A stretch of 64,000 bases of DNA from Dictyobacter aurantiacus (GCF_003967515.1 NZ_BIFQ01000001.1:5270001-5334000), one strand, 5' to 3'; positions 42,925 to 52,133 are shown, numbered from the stretch's first letter. Program-made: numbers and translations. The notes: generated by a model not told the origin, from the sequence alone.

Positions 42925-45666
42925 ATGCTTGAATCAGACCTGCTGTTAACCCGCTTCACGATACCTCCACGCCGTGCGGCGCTGCTAACGCGTCCACAAC
43001 TGCTGGCAGCCCTTGATCAGAGCCGCGCGGTTCCTGTGACGTTGCTTTTAGCCTCGGCTGGTTCCGGCAAGACGACGCTGCTTTCGGCCTGGGCAAGCCA
43101 ATGCGGCGACCCGGTTGCCTGGCTCTCACTGGATGAACTGGATACGACTCCAGCGCGATTTTGGAGCTACGTGGTCGCCGCGCTCAGGAAGGCTGGCTTG
43201 CGGGTGGGTGAGACCACGCTGGCGCTGCTTCATGCCCCTCAGGCGCCGCCGCTGAACAACGTTCTGACCGCGCTCATCAATGAGCTATCCATGCTCGCAC
43301 AGGATGCGGTTCTCATTATTGATGACTATCACGTGGTGAGCGAACCGGCAATCCATGAGTCGCTGCGCTTCTTCCTTGAGCACCTGCCGCCCTGTCTGCA
43401 TCTTGTGATGGCCAGCCGTGTCGATCCTCCACTGCCCCTGGCCCGTCTGCGGGCGCGTGGCCAGTTGGTAGAGATCGGCGAGGCGGACCTGCGCCTTAGC
43501 GCGGACGAGACCGCCAACTTTCTTACCCACGTGATGGGTCTGGCCCTTTCAACGGAGGAGATGTGCCTGCTGGAGCAGCGTACAGAAGGCTGGCTGGCGG
43601 GCCTGCAACTGGCCGGTCTCTCCCTGCGCCGGAACAACAGGGGGGCCGTATTCAGCAAGGTGTTCGCTGGTAGCCATCGCTTTATCCTGGATTATGTGCA
43701 GGAAGAGGTTCTGGCGCCCCTACCCGAGGAGCAGCAACGCTTCCTGCTCCAGACTTCGGTGCTTGATCGCTTGAACGCCGATCTCTGCCAGGCTGTAACT
43801 GGCCTGCAGACCAGTCAGCAGATGCTAGAGGAATTGGAGCGTGCCCATCTCTTTCTGGTCGCGCTCGACGAGGAGCGGTACTGGTATCGCTTCCACCTGC
43901 TCTTCCGCGAAGTGCTGCAAGCTCGTCTGCAGGCAGTCTGGCCGGAGCGGGTCGCGCGCCTGCAGCGGGAGGCCGCGCTATGGTATCAGCATCAGTGCAT
44001 GCCGCACGAGGCGCTGCGCCACGCCCAACTCTCACGGGACCCCTTTTTCGTGGCGGACCTGCTTGAGGACTATAGTGAGCGGTTGTTCCTGCAGGGAGAG
44101 CTGCAGATGCTGCTGACCTGGATCAAGCAGTTGCCCGATGAGGTGTTATTCGCGCATCCTCGCCTCGCTACCAGCTATGTGCTGGCATTCAATCTGTTGT
44201 TTCCTTTCCCCCATCAGCAGCAGTCAGAACAGGCGTATCTCTCTCATCTTCAACAAGGGGTGGAGGCGCTCTTACAGAGCGAGTCGCCCGCTTCTTTGTC
44301 CCCAGCCGAGCGAGATTTATTGCGGCACCGCCTTACCGTGCTCAGGGTATGGAACATGGGGGTCAAGGCGCTCTCGGATGGAGATGTGGAGCGGCTGAAC
44401 AATTTTGCGGAGTCGCTGCAGCAGCTGCCGCAGGAAGATGATGCCGTGTGGAGGCAGCACACGCTGGGAAGCCTGGCGATGGCATCTCGCCTGGCCGGAA
44501 ACTTTCCTCCGATAGTGGCGGCCCTGCAGGAAGAGTGGAAGAATCCCTGGAGCGAGCAGCATGGTTCTCAGGCTGTCCCTACCCTATGGGGGTTGATCGT
44601 GGCCCTGATCGCCTTAGGACAATTGGAGCAGGCGCGCGACTACAGCGAGATCCTGCGCCAGTTGATCGAGAAGCTGGGGGTGCCGGCCCCTCTGTCTGCC
44701 TATCCTGATTCCTTCCAGGCGCAGCTGGCCTATGAGCGCGATCAGCTAGAGGACGCGAAGAGCGCGGCCCTGCGTGCCATTGAGGTGACGGCCCCTTTGC
44801 AGTACATGGACATCCTTGTAGAGGCTTATGATGTGCTGGCCCGCGCCTGTCTCGCGCAGGGGGATCTCGCGGGAGCGGAGCATGCTCTGCGCGCGCTAGA
44901 GCAGGTGAATCGTGCCGCTTCCATCCCGCTCTTTCTCCCCTGGGTCGAGAGTCTCCAGGTCCACCTCTGGCTTGCGCGAGGAGAGCTGGCGCCGGCGCTC
45001 GACTGGGCCGAGCATACCGCTTACCGTCATGAGACCCCCTTCTACAGCCGGGAGCGTGTATACCTGGCGCTGGTGCTGGTATACCTGGCTTGTGGGCACT
45101 ATCAGCGCGCCCTGTGCATGCTAACCACTCTGCTCAGGGCGGCCGAGCCGGTCGCGCGCAAGGGCAGCGTTATCGCCATTCTGGCGCTGCAGGTGGCTGT
45201 TCTGCAGGCCTCAGGGGCTACGCAAGACGCGCTCAATGCGCTTTCCCGCCTGCTTGCTGCCGCCGAATCCGAGGGGTACCGACGCGTCTTTCTCGATGCC
45301 GGTGAGCCGATGCGTCAGGCGCTCCTGGCTTTTCTCGACTCCGCTCACAGGCCGCCCACCGCTTCACCGGCCCAGGTCGCTTATGCCAGAACGTTGCTCG
45401 CCTCCTTTGCGGCAGCGCAGCAGCCCATTACCCCCTCAGCAATAGCACTGCCGCCCACCGCTTCCTCCCTGCCTGAGCCGCTGACGGCACGTGAACAGGA
45501 TGTTCTGAATTTGCTTGCTCAGGGCGCTTCCAACCATGAGATCGCCGAGCGCCTGGTGATCTCCCTTACGACGGTCAAGAAGCATGTCGGCAACCTCATG
45601 TTGAAGTTGGCGGCGGAGAACAGGACCCATGCGGTGGCGCGGGCCCGTGAACTCTCCCTGCTCTAG
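42925..45666 (+). CDS. MalT-type LuxR-family transcriptional activator
   Basis: A 913-residue STAND regulator. N-terminal ATPase with Walker A ASAGSGKTTLL (43-53) and Walker B AVLIIDDYHVV (about 128-138); a long central TPR-like superhelix; C-terminal GerE/LuxR HTH in the last 65 residues (LTAREQDVLNLLAQGASNHEIAERLVISLTTVKKHVGNLM). MalT-like proteins are activated by a sugar or similar inducer and oligomerise at direct repeats. A 24-bp direct repeat downstream (45706-45777), before the FAD monooxygenase gene, is a possible target. The start ATG lies 63 bp after the GNAT gene. Confidence 0.93.
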   Translation: MLESDLLLTRFTIPPRRAALLTRPQLLAALDQSRAVPVTLLLASAGSGKTTLLSAWASQCGDPVAWLSLDELDTTPARFWSYVVAALRKAGLRVGETTLALLHAPQAPPLNNVLTALINELSMLAQDAVLIIDDYHVVSEPAIHESLRFFLEHLPPCLHLVMASRVDPPLPLARLRARGQLVEIGEADLRLSADETANFLTHVMGLALSTEEMCLLEQRTEGWLAGLQLAGLSLRRNNRGAVFSKVFAGSHRFILDYVQEEVLAPLPEEQQRFLLQTSVLDRLNADLCQAVTGLQTSQQMLEELERAHLFLVALDEERYWYRFHLLFREVLQARLQAVWPERVARLQREAALWYQHQCMPHEALRHAQLSRDPFFVADLLEDYSERLFLQGELQMLLTWIKQLPDEVLFAHPRLATSYVLAFNLLFPFPHQQQSEQAYLSHLQQGVEALLQSESPASLSPAERDLLRHRLTVLRVWNMGVKALSDGDVERLNNFAESLQQLPQEDDAVWRQHTLGSLAMASRLAGNFPPIVAALQEEWKNPWSEQHGSQAVPTLWGLIVALIALGQLEQARDYSEILRQLIEKLGVPAPLSAYPDSFQAQLAYERDQLEDAKSAALRAIEVTAPLQYMDILVEAYDVLARACLAQGDLAGAEHALRALEQVNRAASIPLFLPWVESLQVHLWLARGELAPALDWAEHTAYRHETPFYSRERVYLALVLVYLACGHYQRALCMLTTLLRAAEPVARKGSVIAILALQVAVLQASGATQDALNALSRLLAAAESEGYRRVFLDAGEPMRQALLAFLDSAHRPPTASPAQVAYARTLLASFAAAQQPITPSAIALPPTASSLPEPLTAREQDVLNLLAQGASNHEIAERLVISLTTVKKHVGNLMLKLAAENRTHAVARARELSLL

Positions 45667-45705
45667 CGACCATTTCCGCTTTTATCGTATTCCGCTCACA
45701 TATCT

Positions 45706-45777
45706 CCTCAAGGTAGACTTTTGGCCCCTAACAGAGCAGGCGCGGAAATGGTACCTCAAGGTAGACTTTTGGCCCCT
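45706..45777 (+). promoter_or_regulatory. 24-bp direct repeat ahead of the FAD monooxygenase
   Basis: Two identical copies of CCTCAAGGTAGACTTTTGGC plus CCCT (45706-45729 and 45754-45777), period 48 bp. Direct repeats at near-integral helical spacing are a common target layout for MalT-like activators, and one is encoded just upstream. The link is inferred. Confidence 0.5.
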
Positions 45778-45959
45778 GTGTTCTTTTTCTCAACCCGGTA
45801 TGCTTCTCTTGCATGCAGAAGTTTGCATGTGTGATTACCTTGAAAGGGCAAGCACAAAGATGCGTACGGATAATGTTTACGTCAGCATTCAGGCACCAGT
45901 GAACCTGATTGGAGCTATCGATATGGTCAAAGGTATAAAAAAGAAAAGGAAAAAGCGCT

Positions 45960-47183
45960 ATGAATAGGTCTGCCAGGAAGGCATTGATTATTGGCTTCGG
46001 GGTCGCGGGGCCGGTGCTGGCCCTGTTCCTGCAGCGGGCAGGAATCGAGGCCGAAATCTATGAGGCCAGGGCCGCGTCTACCGACTACGGCGGCAGCTTT
46101 TTGAACCTGGCCTCCAATGGACTCCACGTCCTTAAAGAGCTTGGGCTTGAGCACGAGGTGGTACAGCGAGGATCGCCGATCCCGCGTATGGTCAGCTGGA
46201 GCGGCAAAGGCAAGCCTCTGGGTGAGGTCCACAATGGGGCCAGAATCGAGGTCGGGGCCCCCAGCATCAATATATTGCGTTCGCGCCTGCACCAGGTGTT
46301 GCGCGAGGAGGTGGAGCGTAAAGGGATCAAGATCCATTATGGCAAGAAGCTGGTAGATCTAAAATCCGGCGCCCAGAGCGTGGTCGCTACCTTTGCTGAT
46401 GGCACACGGTCGGAAGGCACCTTCGTGGCGGGTTGCGATGGCGTTCACTCGCGCATCCGGCGCCTCATCAATCCAGACGCGCCCGCCCCCCGCTATACCG
46501 GCCTGATCAGTATCGGTGGCTTCGCGCAGCACTCCAGCTTTCCGCCTACAAAGAACACAATGCATTTCGTCTTTGGGTCACGCGCCTTTTTTGGCTATCA
46601 TGTCAGTACCTCCGGTGAGATGTACTGGTTCGTCAACTATCCGCGCAAAGCGGAGCCGGGACGTGGGGAGGTCGATATGATCGAGAGCGATGAGTGGCAG
46701 ACGCGCATGCTTGATCTCTTCCGCGATGATATGCCTCTCATCTCTGATATGATTCGGGCTACCGATAGCAAGATCATCGGCTACCCTTTCTACGATATCC
46801 ACACCCAGCCTATCTGGTATAGGGAGGGCATGGTCCTGGTTGGTGATGCGCTGCATGCCGTCTCCGCCAGCGCTGGCCAGGGAGCATCGATGGCGATAGA
46901 GGATGCAATCGTGCTGGCAAAATGCCTGCGCGATCAGCAGGATCTTACAACCGCCTTTGCCTCTTATGAGCGTCAGCGCCGTGCACGCGACGAGCGTGTC
47001 GTTCGTTACGGTCGCCAGGTGAGTAATACCAAGGTCGCGACCAATCCCGTGCAGGTGTGGCTACGTGACATCTCACTGCCGCTCGTCTTCAAGCTCTTTG
47101 CCAACCCGGCCTCCCTCGATTGGATCTACTCCCACCACGTCGCCTGGAACGAGCCGGTCGCATCAGAGACCATGGGGACATGA
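45960..47183 (+). CDS. FAD-dependent monooxygenase (PHBH fold, TetX-like)
   Basis: A 407-residue group A flavin monooxygenase. FAD motifs: KALIIGFGVAGPVLALFLQRAGI (GxGxxG, residues 8-30), the DG motif GCDGVHSRIRRLI, and GDALHAVSASAGQGASMAIEDA near residue 300. These enzymes hydroxylate aromatic compounds or drugs using NAD(P)H and oxygen; substrate is not predictable. AAGGAAAAAGC precedes the ATG. The neighbouring MalT-type regulator and the direct repeats may control it. Confidence 0.93.
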   Translation: MNRSARKALIIGFGVAGPVLALFLQRAGIEAEIYEARAASTDYGGSFLNLASNGLHVLKELGLEHEVVQRGSPIPRMVSWSGKGKPLGEVHNGARIEVGAPSINILRSRLHQVLREEVERKGIKIHYGKKLVDLKSGAQSVVATFADGTRSEGTFVAGCDGVHSRIRRLINPDAPAPRYTGLISIGGFAQHSSFPPTKNTMHFVFGSRAFFGYHVSTSGEMYWFVNYPRKAEPGRGEVDMIESDEWQTRMLDLFRDDMPLISDMIRATDSKIIGYPFYDIHTQPIWYREGMVLVGDALHAVSASAGQGASMAIEDAIVLAKCLRDQQDLTTAFASYERQRRARDERVVRYGRQVSNTKVATNPVQVWLRDISLPLVFKLFANPASLDWIYSHHVAWNEPVASETMGT

Positions 47184-47253
47184 TTGTTTAGCTCATGTGA
47201 TGTCTCCTGGCAGTGAGTGGGTGGGAGCTCACAAATATGGACAAGGCCAGAAC

Positions 47254-47715
47254 TTATGAGCCATTCTGCTCGGCGAGTTGCTTGAGATAGCGATTCCTGT
47301 CCAGCAGCAGGTGGCGCATATATCGGGTGAGGAAGAGCGTCTCCGCCAGCCGACCCAGGATGCCGAGGGGAGCCCGGAAGATAAAGGTGTCGCGCATCAG
47401 GGTCGTTCCATCGGGTTGGGGAAGAAAGTCGTGGACGTGGGTAATCTCCTGGAAGACGCCCCGCACCATCTCATCAACGAAGCGCGAGGGGCGCTCGTAG
47501 GCGGTAATCTTCGAGGTCAGGTGCTGCTTGATCCCGAAGTGGACCGCCTCCCAGGTCACAACGTCGCCCAGCTGCATCAGGCCGGAGGTCACGCCAGCTA
47601 TGGCTCGTTCCCGGGTATGGCTCATAGAGCCGCTATGGGCATCGACGCTGATCGAGAGGTCGAAGCAGCGCTCAACCGGTGCCTGAATTATCGTGTCCAG
47701 ATGTATTATTGCCAT
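47254..47715 (-). CDS. SRPBCC-family protein
   Basis: A 153-residue START/Bet v1-like protein. Typical opening IIHLDTIIQAPVERCFDLSIS, the central ITAYERPSRFVDEMVRGVF and VHDFLPQPDGTTLMRDTFIFRAPLGILGRLAE, and a long C-terminal helix that covers the cavity. It likely binds or transforms a hydrophobic ligand. ATG 47715 lies seven bases after a TATAAT with no ribosome site, so a leaderless mRNA is likely; GTG 47721 is a less likely start. It converges with the FAD monooxygenase gene. Confidence 0.87.
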   Translation of the reverse strand: MAIIHLDTIIQAPVERCFDLSISVDAHSGSMSHTRERAIAGVTSGLMQLGDVVTWEAVHFGIKQHLTSKITAYERPSRFVDEMVRGVFQEITHVHDFLPQPDGTTLMRDTFIFRAPLGILGRLAETLFLTRYMRHLLLDRNRYLKQLAEQNGS

Positions 47716-47721
47716 ATTCAC

Positions 47722-47727
47722 ATTATA
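47722..47727 (-). promoter_or_regulatory. -10 element of a likely leaderless transcript
   Basis: TATAAT on the minus strand places the expected start point at or next to the A of ATG 47715. No Shine-Dalgarno sequence is present. The -35 region is weak. Confidence 0.5.
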
Positions 47728-47771
47728 GCGCGCTTATTCGTTTGAAAACCACCATCTCGGCGCACCTGAAG

Positions 47772-47798
47772 GTAGGTTCGGCCCTCGTGGCTGATTTT
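47772..47798 (+). repeat. REP-like hairpin with G-U pair
   Basis: GTAGGT head (47772-47777), stem TCGGCC, loop CTCGT, stem GGCTGA, then TTTTTCCTCCCC and the ATTCGACCATG spacer found in the 25809-25948 element. The right half is decayed; a remnant (GGTTCGGC) lies near 47910. Confidence 0.7.
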
Positions 47799-48063
47799 TC
47801 CTCCCCATTCGACCATGCTCATTAAACACGCAATGATCGAAAATGCCCTCCTGTGAGCAATCTTTGCTCTCAAACATGACCACCTTGCCATATAATGCGC
47901 AGGTTCGGCTATGCAGTCGGTTGAGGTAAAAAATGTTTCTCTGGAAGATGAAGCTGCCAATATGAGGGTAGGTTCTGACCGGTTTTGGTGGTACTATAGT
48001 GAGAAAAGGAGTAAAAAGGCAAAGAGGTAAAGACCTGACCACTTGACCATAAGGAGAGCAGAG

Positions 48064-48744
48064 ATGGTGAATCAACTTCGGGTGATGCTTGAAATGGGAC
48101 CAAAAGGCAAGAAGGTAGTGGCCGTGGCACCGGACTGGCCTGGTCTAGAGCGTGGTGCGAAGACCGAGGAGGCCGCGATTGAACGGCTGCAAGCCTATCT
48201 TCCACGCTATGCCCAGGTGGCAAAGCTGGCTGGGATGGATGGAGAGTTGGTAGCTCTCACCACGGTTGACATCGTCGAGCGCTATCCAGGCACAGGCTCA
48301 ACCGACTTCTGGGGCATCTCGTTCGCGTTTTCAAGCATCGATATGCAAGACCTGGCGAGCGAAGAATTGGAACGTGAACTGACCCTGATGCAGGCGTGCT
48401 GGGCATTTTTCGACGGCGTGCGTTTGCGCGTGTCGGCTCAGATGCAGAAGGGTCCGCGAGGGGGAGGGCGTGACCGGGACCAGATCGTCGATCATACGAT
48501 TCGCGTTGAGCAAGAGTGGGCAAAGAAGGTCGGGGTGCCTATTCCTCAAGATGCGATGCTGATCGATGAGGGCTTGCAAGCGTACCGCGATGCCTACCGC
48601 GACGCCATTCGAGCGTTCCATTCAGAGGGCAAAATGGCCCGAACCTGGCCGCTTCGGTATCTGATTCGGCACACCGCGTTTCACACGCTGGATCACGCCT
48701 GGGAGATGGAAGACAAGGACCTGACCGATGGAAAGAATTCGTGA
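48064..48744 (+). CDS. DinB-like hypothetical protein
   Basis: A 226-residue cytosolic protein. The C-terminal half (WPLRYLIRHTAFHTLDHAWEMEDKDL) has the helical histidine pattern of DinB/YfiT-like metal-binding proteins. The N-terminal half (KKVVAVAPDWPGLERGAKTEEAAIERLQAYLPRYAQVA) looks like a HicB-like beta-alpha strip. The combination is seen in uncharacterised proteins of soil bacteria. AAGGAGAG before ATG 48064 supports the start. Function is unknown. Confidence 0.7.
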   Translation: MVNQLRVMLEMGPKGKKVVAVAPDWPGLERGAKTEEAAIERLQAYLPRYAQVAKLAGMDGELVALTTVDIVERYPGTGSTDFWGISFAFSSIDMQDLASEELERELTLMQACWAFFDGVRLRVSAQMQKGPRGGGRDRDQIVDHTIRVEQEWAKKVGVPIPQDAMLIDEGLQAYRDAYRDAIRAFHSEGKMARTWPLRYLIRHTAFHTLDHAWEMEDKDLTDGKNS

Positions 48745-48747
48745 GGG

Positions 48748-48873
48748 CATGTGCTGGAAAAGGTTGGCATGCGCCAGGAGGGGCGTCTACGCGAGAAACG
48801 CTGGCTGCATGATCGCTGGTGGGATACCTTGCTGTATGGTATGCTGGAGCACGAATGGCAGGCCCGTAGGTAG
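48748..48873 (+). pseudogene. Remnant of a GNAT acetyltransferase (C-terminal part)
   Basis: The frame reads VLEKVGMRQEGRLREKRWLHDRWWDTLLYGMLEHE before the TAG at 48871. This is the typical last 40 residues of a RimJ-type GNAT (…S.RVLEKVGFR.EG). The acetyl-CoA-binding part is missing; the preceding gene ends a few bases upstream. It looks like a deletion remnant. Confidence 0.7.
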
Positions 48874-48915
48874 ATTTTGCTACACGTTTCTCTGTCCATG
48901 CAGACGATAGATAAA

Positions 48916-48962
48916 ACGCGGCCGAGCGCCTCATATAAACAATGAGTGTAGCGCGGCCGTGT
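48916..48962. terminator. Imperfect hairpin between convergent genes
   Basis: CTCAT/ATGAG (48930-48934 with 48942-48946) extended by GCGC and GGCCG pairings and followed by TTTTAT on the minus strand. A probable terminator for the SDR gene. Confidence 0.55.
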
Positions 48963-48972
48963 CTATTTATGG

Positions 48973-49833
48973 TTATGCCCCGGCGGCCTGGGCGGATTTC
49001 TGTTCGATCAATTGTTCAGTGATCTGCCATAGTCGCAGCCCGGCCTGTTCGTCGTAGGAGGCTTTGGAAGAGGGGACCGCCTTGCTTTTATCGAAGTATT
49101 TGCCGCTGACGTTGGCGACGTCGGGCGAGGTGGCCAGGTAGATGGTGGTCTGTGCCCCTTTTTCGGGCGAGAGCATGACGAGCTTGCCCAGTTTGCCCAG
49201 CAGACCATCGCCGAAGAAACTGGTGCCAACTACGCCAGGATGGAGCGCGTTGACGGTGACACCGGTCCCCTCCAGGCGGTGAGCCAGTTGATAGGTAAAG
49301 AGGATCAGCGCCAGCTTGGCGGAGCCATAGACGCCCATCGGACGGTAGCTCTTCTCACTCTGCAGGTCGTTGAAGTCGATCTTGCCCATCTTGTGGGCTG
49401 TCGAGCTCACGTTGACGATGCGGGCCGGCGCGCTGGCCTTGAGCAGGTCGAGCAGCAGATTGGTCAACAGAAATGGGCCAACATAGTTGGTGGCGAAGGA
49501 GCTCTCGATACCATCAACGGATTCCTGGCGCTTATTATACATGGCGCCCGCGTTGTTGATCAGCACGTGCAGCTGTGGATAGCGGTCTTTGACCTCCTGT
49601 GCCAGCTGGCGCACCGAGGCCAGCGAAGACATGTCGGCGATCAGCAGATCCACCTGCTCGTTGCCGCTCTCTCGCTTGATCTCGGCCTGCGCCTCCTCGC
49701 CTTTTGCCCGGTTGCGGCTCACCATAATCACATGCGCCCCGCGCCGTGCCAGTTCCAGCGCCGTCACCTTGCCGATACCATTATTCGCGCCCGTTACCAG
49801 GCATACCCTGCCCTGCATCTCTGTACTTGCCAT
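48973..49833 (-). CDS. SDR-family oxidoreductase (retinol-dehydrogenase-like)
   Basis: A 286-residue classical short-chain dehydrogenase. NAD(P) motif TGANNGIGKVTA, R following strand 2 (SRNRAKG) that suggests NADP, NNAG in VLINNAGAMYNKRQ, catalytic Ser in IVNVSSTAHKMG, and Y-G-S-A-K in YGSAKLALILF, then the LHPGVVGT turn. The family reduces or oxidises lipid-like carbonyls; substrate not known. AAAGGA precedes the ATG. Single gene. Confidence 0.93.
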   Translation of the reverse strand: MASTEMQGRVCLVTGANNGIGKVTALELARRGAHVIMVSRNRAKGEEAQAEIKRESGNEQVDLLIADMSSLASVRQLAQEVKDRYPQLHVLINNAGAMYNKRQESVDGIESSFATNYVGPFLLTNLLLDLLKASAPARIVNVSSTAHKMGKIDFNDLQSEKSYRPMGVYGSAKLALILFTYQLAHRLEGTGVTVNALHPGVVGTSFFGDGLLGKLGKLVMLSPEKGAQTTIYLATSPDVANVSGKYFDKSKAVPSSKASYDEQAGLRLWQITEQLIEQKSAQAAGA

Positions 49834-50428
49834 CTTATCGTCCTTTCACAATACATTTTTCTCGTATATGAGGCCAGTTGGTAATGAATAAAGCGGATTC
49901 TACAAAACAAAGAATAGGACTCCATCTATAATAAAGCTGATCGTGTCCGCTCTATTCCATACGCGATCCCTCAAATGCAAGTTTCACAATGATGAGATGC
50001 TCACCGTCGCCTTTCAGGGTAGGTGTCGAGCTTGCCTGGACCTGGAGCCCTCCACGGGAGCGGAGACCCCGTGGCCGCCGGTTCGGCATCTCATCATGAA
50101 TGTGTTTGCAGGGAAAACAGGCGTATTCTTCGCCTAAGTGATGTAACGAATAGCACGCAATGGCCGTGTTAGAAGTGTAGGCGCCATAGGATTAAAACAA
50201 ACCGCTCGCGTGGTCGCTGTGCAGAAATTGACGTGCATGCTATAATAAGGCTGCAGGAAGGTAAATACCTGGTAATGCGGTGTAAGGAAGGTTAAGTGCT
50301 ACTGCGACATTATCAGGAATGATGATACGCCACTTTTAATAGATAAAAATAGTATGATTTCCTGTTTTAGTCACACAAGCATGGAGATTGTTTTAGGATA
50401 CTGAGTAACTATAAAGGAGTGTGTCGCC
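49834..50428. other. Intergenic region of about 595 bp with a decayed palindromic element
   Basis: No supported gene. It holds the palindromic element at 49989-50096. The last 150 bp are AT-rich and probably carry the promoter for 50429. Confidence 0.45.
49989..50096. repeat. Decayed REPIN-like palindromic element
   Basis: Outer arms ATGATGAGATGC (49989-50000) and GCATCTCATCAT (50085-50096) enclose a degenerate GTAGGTGTCGAGCTTGC unit (50019) and a CCACGGG/CCCGTGG hairpin. Confidence 0.6.
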
Positions 50429-50746
50429 ATGAAAGTACGTGTTAGCATCCCGGTGGATCTGCGCCTGACGGAGCCAGGAGAGTTCCGTATTGATCAACAG
50501 GTATCCAGTGACCAGCAGGATGTCGGCTGGAAGAACGTGGTACAGGCAAGTGGCGTCACAGGTGGTGAGTATCTGGTGGATCTGGAGCCGGGCATTTACC
50601 AGAAGAGCATCAGCGCCATGGGCGCGCAGCCTGGCTTTGCCAGCGCATTCCAGATCACCCCTGACAACCGCTACATCGACGAGGCCTCCCAGGTCTTTAA
50701 TATCGATGAGGATGGAACCCTGGTCCAGTTGGAGCCCCAACCCTAA
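50429..50746 (+). CDS. Hypothetical beta-rich protein
   Basis: A 105-residue, acidic, probably beta-strand protein (MKVRVSIPVDLRLTEPGEFRIDQ, then GEYLVDLEPGIYQKSI and YIDEASQVFNIDEDGTLVQLEP). No signal peptide or membrane helix. AAAGGAG precedes the ATG. It is the first of four genes on this strand running to 53223. No family was recognised. Confidence 0.65.
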   Translation: MKVRVSIPVDLRLTEPGEFRIDQQVSSDQQDVGWKNVVQASGVTGGEYLVDLEPGIYQKSISAMGAQPGFASAFQITPDNRYIDEASQVFNIDEDGTLVQLEPQP

Positions 50747-50830
50747 TATTTCTTGCCAGAAGCGTGTTGCCCTTGCGGATCGTGATAGAAGAAAAGCTCT
50801 AGTTTTTCTTTTTTATCAGGAGGGATGACC

Positions 50831-51148
50831 ATGCAAAATCAAGGCAATCCACAGCAAGAAGGTTTTATCGATGATACGCTACACTCCGCGCGCCAGCAGC
50901 TAGAAAACCACATCGGAGACGTCATCGACCAGTACGCCGGTCGCGTGCCAGGTGGTGAGCGCTTTACCCCTGAGGCCAAGCAGGCGGTCTCCGGCATCCT
51001 CGACGGTCTGCAGAAGCAACTGGAGAGCCAGGCCGCCAGCCGCATGGGTGGTCTCGGTGGCACCTTCGGTGGTGGCAACAGTGCTCCCACAGGTGGTAAC
51101 GGCAACAGTATCAACGATCCACAATCCGGCCAGGACGGCCTGCTCTAA
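50831..51148 (+). CDS. Hypothetical protein with Gly/Asn-rich tail
   Basis: A 105-residue product. The first 75 residues are helical (FIDDTLHSARQQLENHIGDVIDQYAGRV, then TPEAKQAVSGILDGLQKQLESQAA) and the last 30 are Gly/Asn/Ser-rich and disordered. AGGAGG seven bases before ATG 50831 sets the start. It might be an antitoxin- or phasin-like amphipathic protein, but no family is recognised. It lies between two genes of the same strand. Confidence 0.65.
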   Translation: MQNQGNPQQEGFIDDTLHSARQQLENHIGDVIDQYAGRVPGGERFTPEAKQAVSGILDGLQKQLESQAASRMGGLGGTFGGGNSAPTGGNGNSINDPQSGQDGLL

Positions 51149-51156
51149 AGCTGTTC

Positions 51157-51201
51157 GCGACCATCTTCGCGATCAGGTTTAAGTTCCGTGGAGATGGTCG
51201 C
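51157..51201. other. Inverted repeat between co-directional genes
   Basis: Arms GCGACCATCT (51157-51166) and AGATGGTCGC (51192-51201) around 25 nt. It may weaken read-through or protect the upstream mRNA 3' end; no T tract follows. Confidence 0.5.
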
Positions 51202-51224
51202 TGCCATCAGAATGAGGTGGATTT

Positions 51225-52133
51225 ATGCAGAGGAAGGACCCGATGCAGCGCAACCAGCGCTTCATCTTTATTCTAGCAGGTGCCTTGCTGCTGCTCATGC
51301 TGGGGGAGGCCATCTTCTACACCAGGATCGGCGGATTCAGCTACTTCGCGTATGGCTCGTTTATTTTCTGTACCCTGCTGCTGGGGACCGTTTTTTTTGT
51401 GACCAGGCGCACGTATCGACGCATGGAGCAGCGGCGGCAACGCGCGCTGTCCGGTGACGCCGCTCTGCTGGCGCAGCCGCAGCCACAGCCAGACGCCAAT
51501 GCACTGGCGCTGCCAGTAAAAATCGTGCTGAGGCCGAGCAAGACAATCCTGCTGGAGTTTCTGGCCATTTGCTATGGGTTGCTGGCACTGGTTGTATGCG
51601 TTCCAATTATCCTCTTTTTCTTATCACATCACTCCTCTTCAATCACCATCAAAGCCGTAGCCAGCAACGGTCATGTGAACTCAGCCCAGCCACCCATATT
51701 GTATGCCACATTACCCATGATTATTGGCGTAATTCTGGCTGTGCTGTTTGTGATCTGTTTGATCAGTTTTGTATTTACCGTGCTGGCATCAGAGTCCAGA
51801 TCGCGGCAGGAGATCGAGGTCGATGAGCAGGGGATCAGCACGCGTTTTCTGGGTGTGGTGACGCGCATGTCCTGGGATGAAGTGCTCAGCTTCGCGATGT
51901 GGGGCCGCGCGAACAGTCGCACGGCGCTGTTGTTCGAGCTGGTGAGCAAAGACGCCGTGGCGCGCTGGTATCAGTTGAGCTATCGTCACGCTTTTTACAC
52001 CTGGCTGGCCGCGCTCAAGCCGGCTATGCCAATCGATGAATATCGCCGTGTGATGAATGCGCTTCCCCAGGTTATCGTGGCCCGCACGGGCAAGCCCCTC
52101 TACGATTTGCGCCACCCGTATTCGCGCACGTGA
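51225..52133 (+). CDS. Membrane protein with PH-like cytosolic domain
   Basis: A 302-residue protein. Two helices near the N-terminus (FIFILAGALLLLMLGEAIFY and YGSFIFCTLLLGTVFFVTRR), then a loop, then two more helices (LLEFLAICYGLLALVVCVPIILFFL and ATLPMIIGVILAVLFVICLISFVFT). The C-terminal part (IEVDEQGISTRFLGVVTRMSWDEVLSF) looks like a bacterial PH-type domain. ATG 51243 with AGGAAGG is an alternative start. The following DUF4097 gene suggests an envelope-stress or lipid-related module. Confidence 0.75.
   Translation: MQRKDPMQRNQRFIFILAGALLLLMLGEAIFYTRIGGFSYFAYGSFIFCTLLLGTVFFVTRRTYRRMEQRRQRALSGDAALLAQPQPQPDANALALPVKIVLRPSKTILLEFLAICYGLLALVVCVPIILFFLSHHSSSITIKAVASNGHVNSAQPPILYATLPMIIGVILAVLFVICLISFVFTVLASESRSRQEIEVDEQGISTRFLGVVTRMSWDEVLSFAMWGRANSRTALLFELVSKDAVARWYQLSYRHAFYTWLAALKPAMPIDEYRRVMNALPQVIVARTGKPLYDLRHPYSRT

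Noticed and set aside
45629..45967. 112-codon plus-strand frame
   Set aside because: Overlaps the end of the MalT-type gene and the direct repeats; no domain and a poor start.
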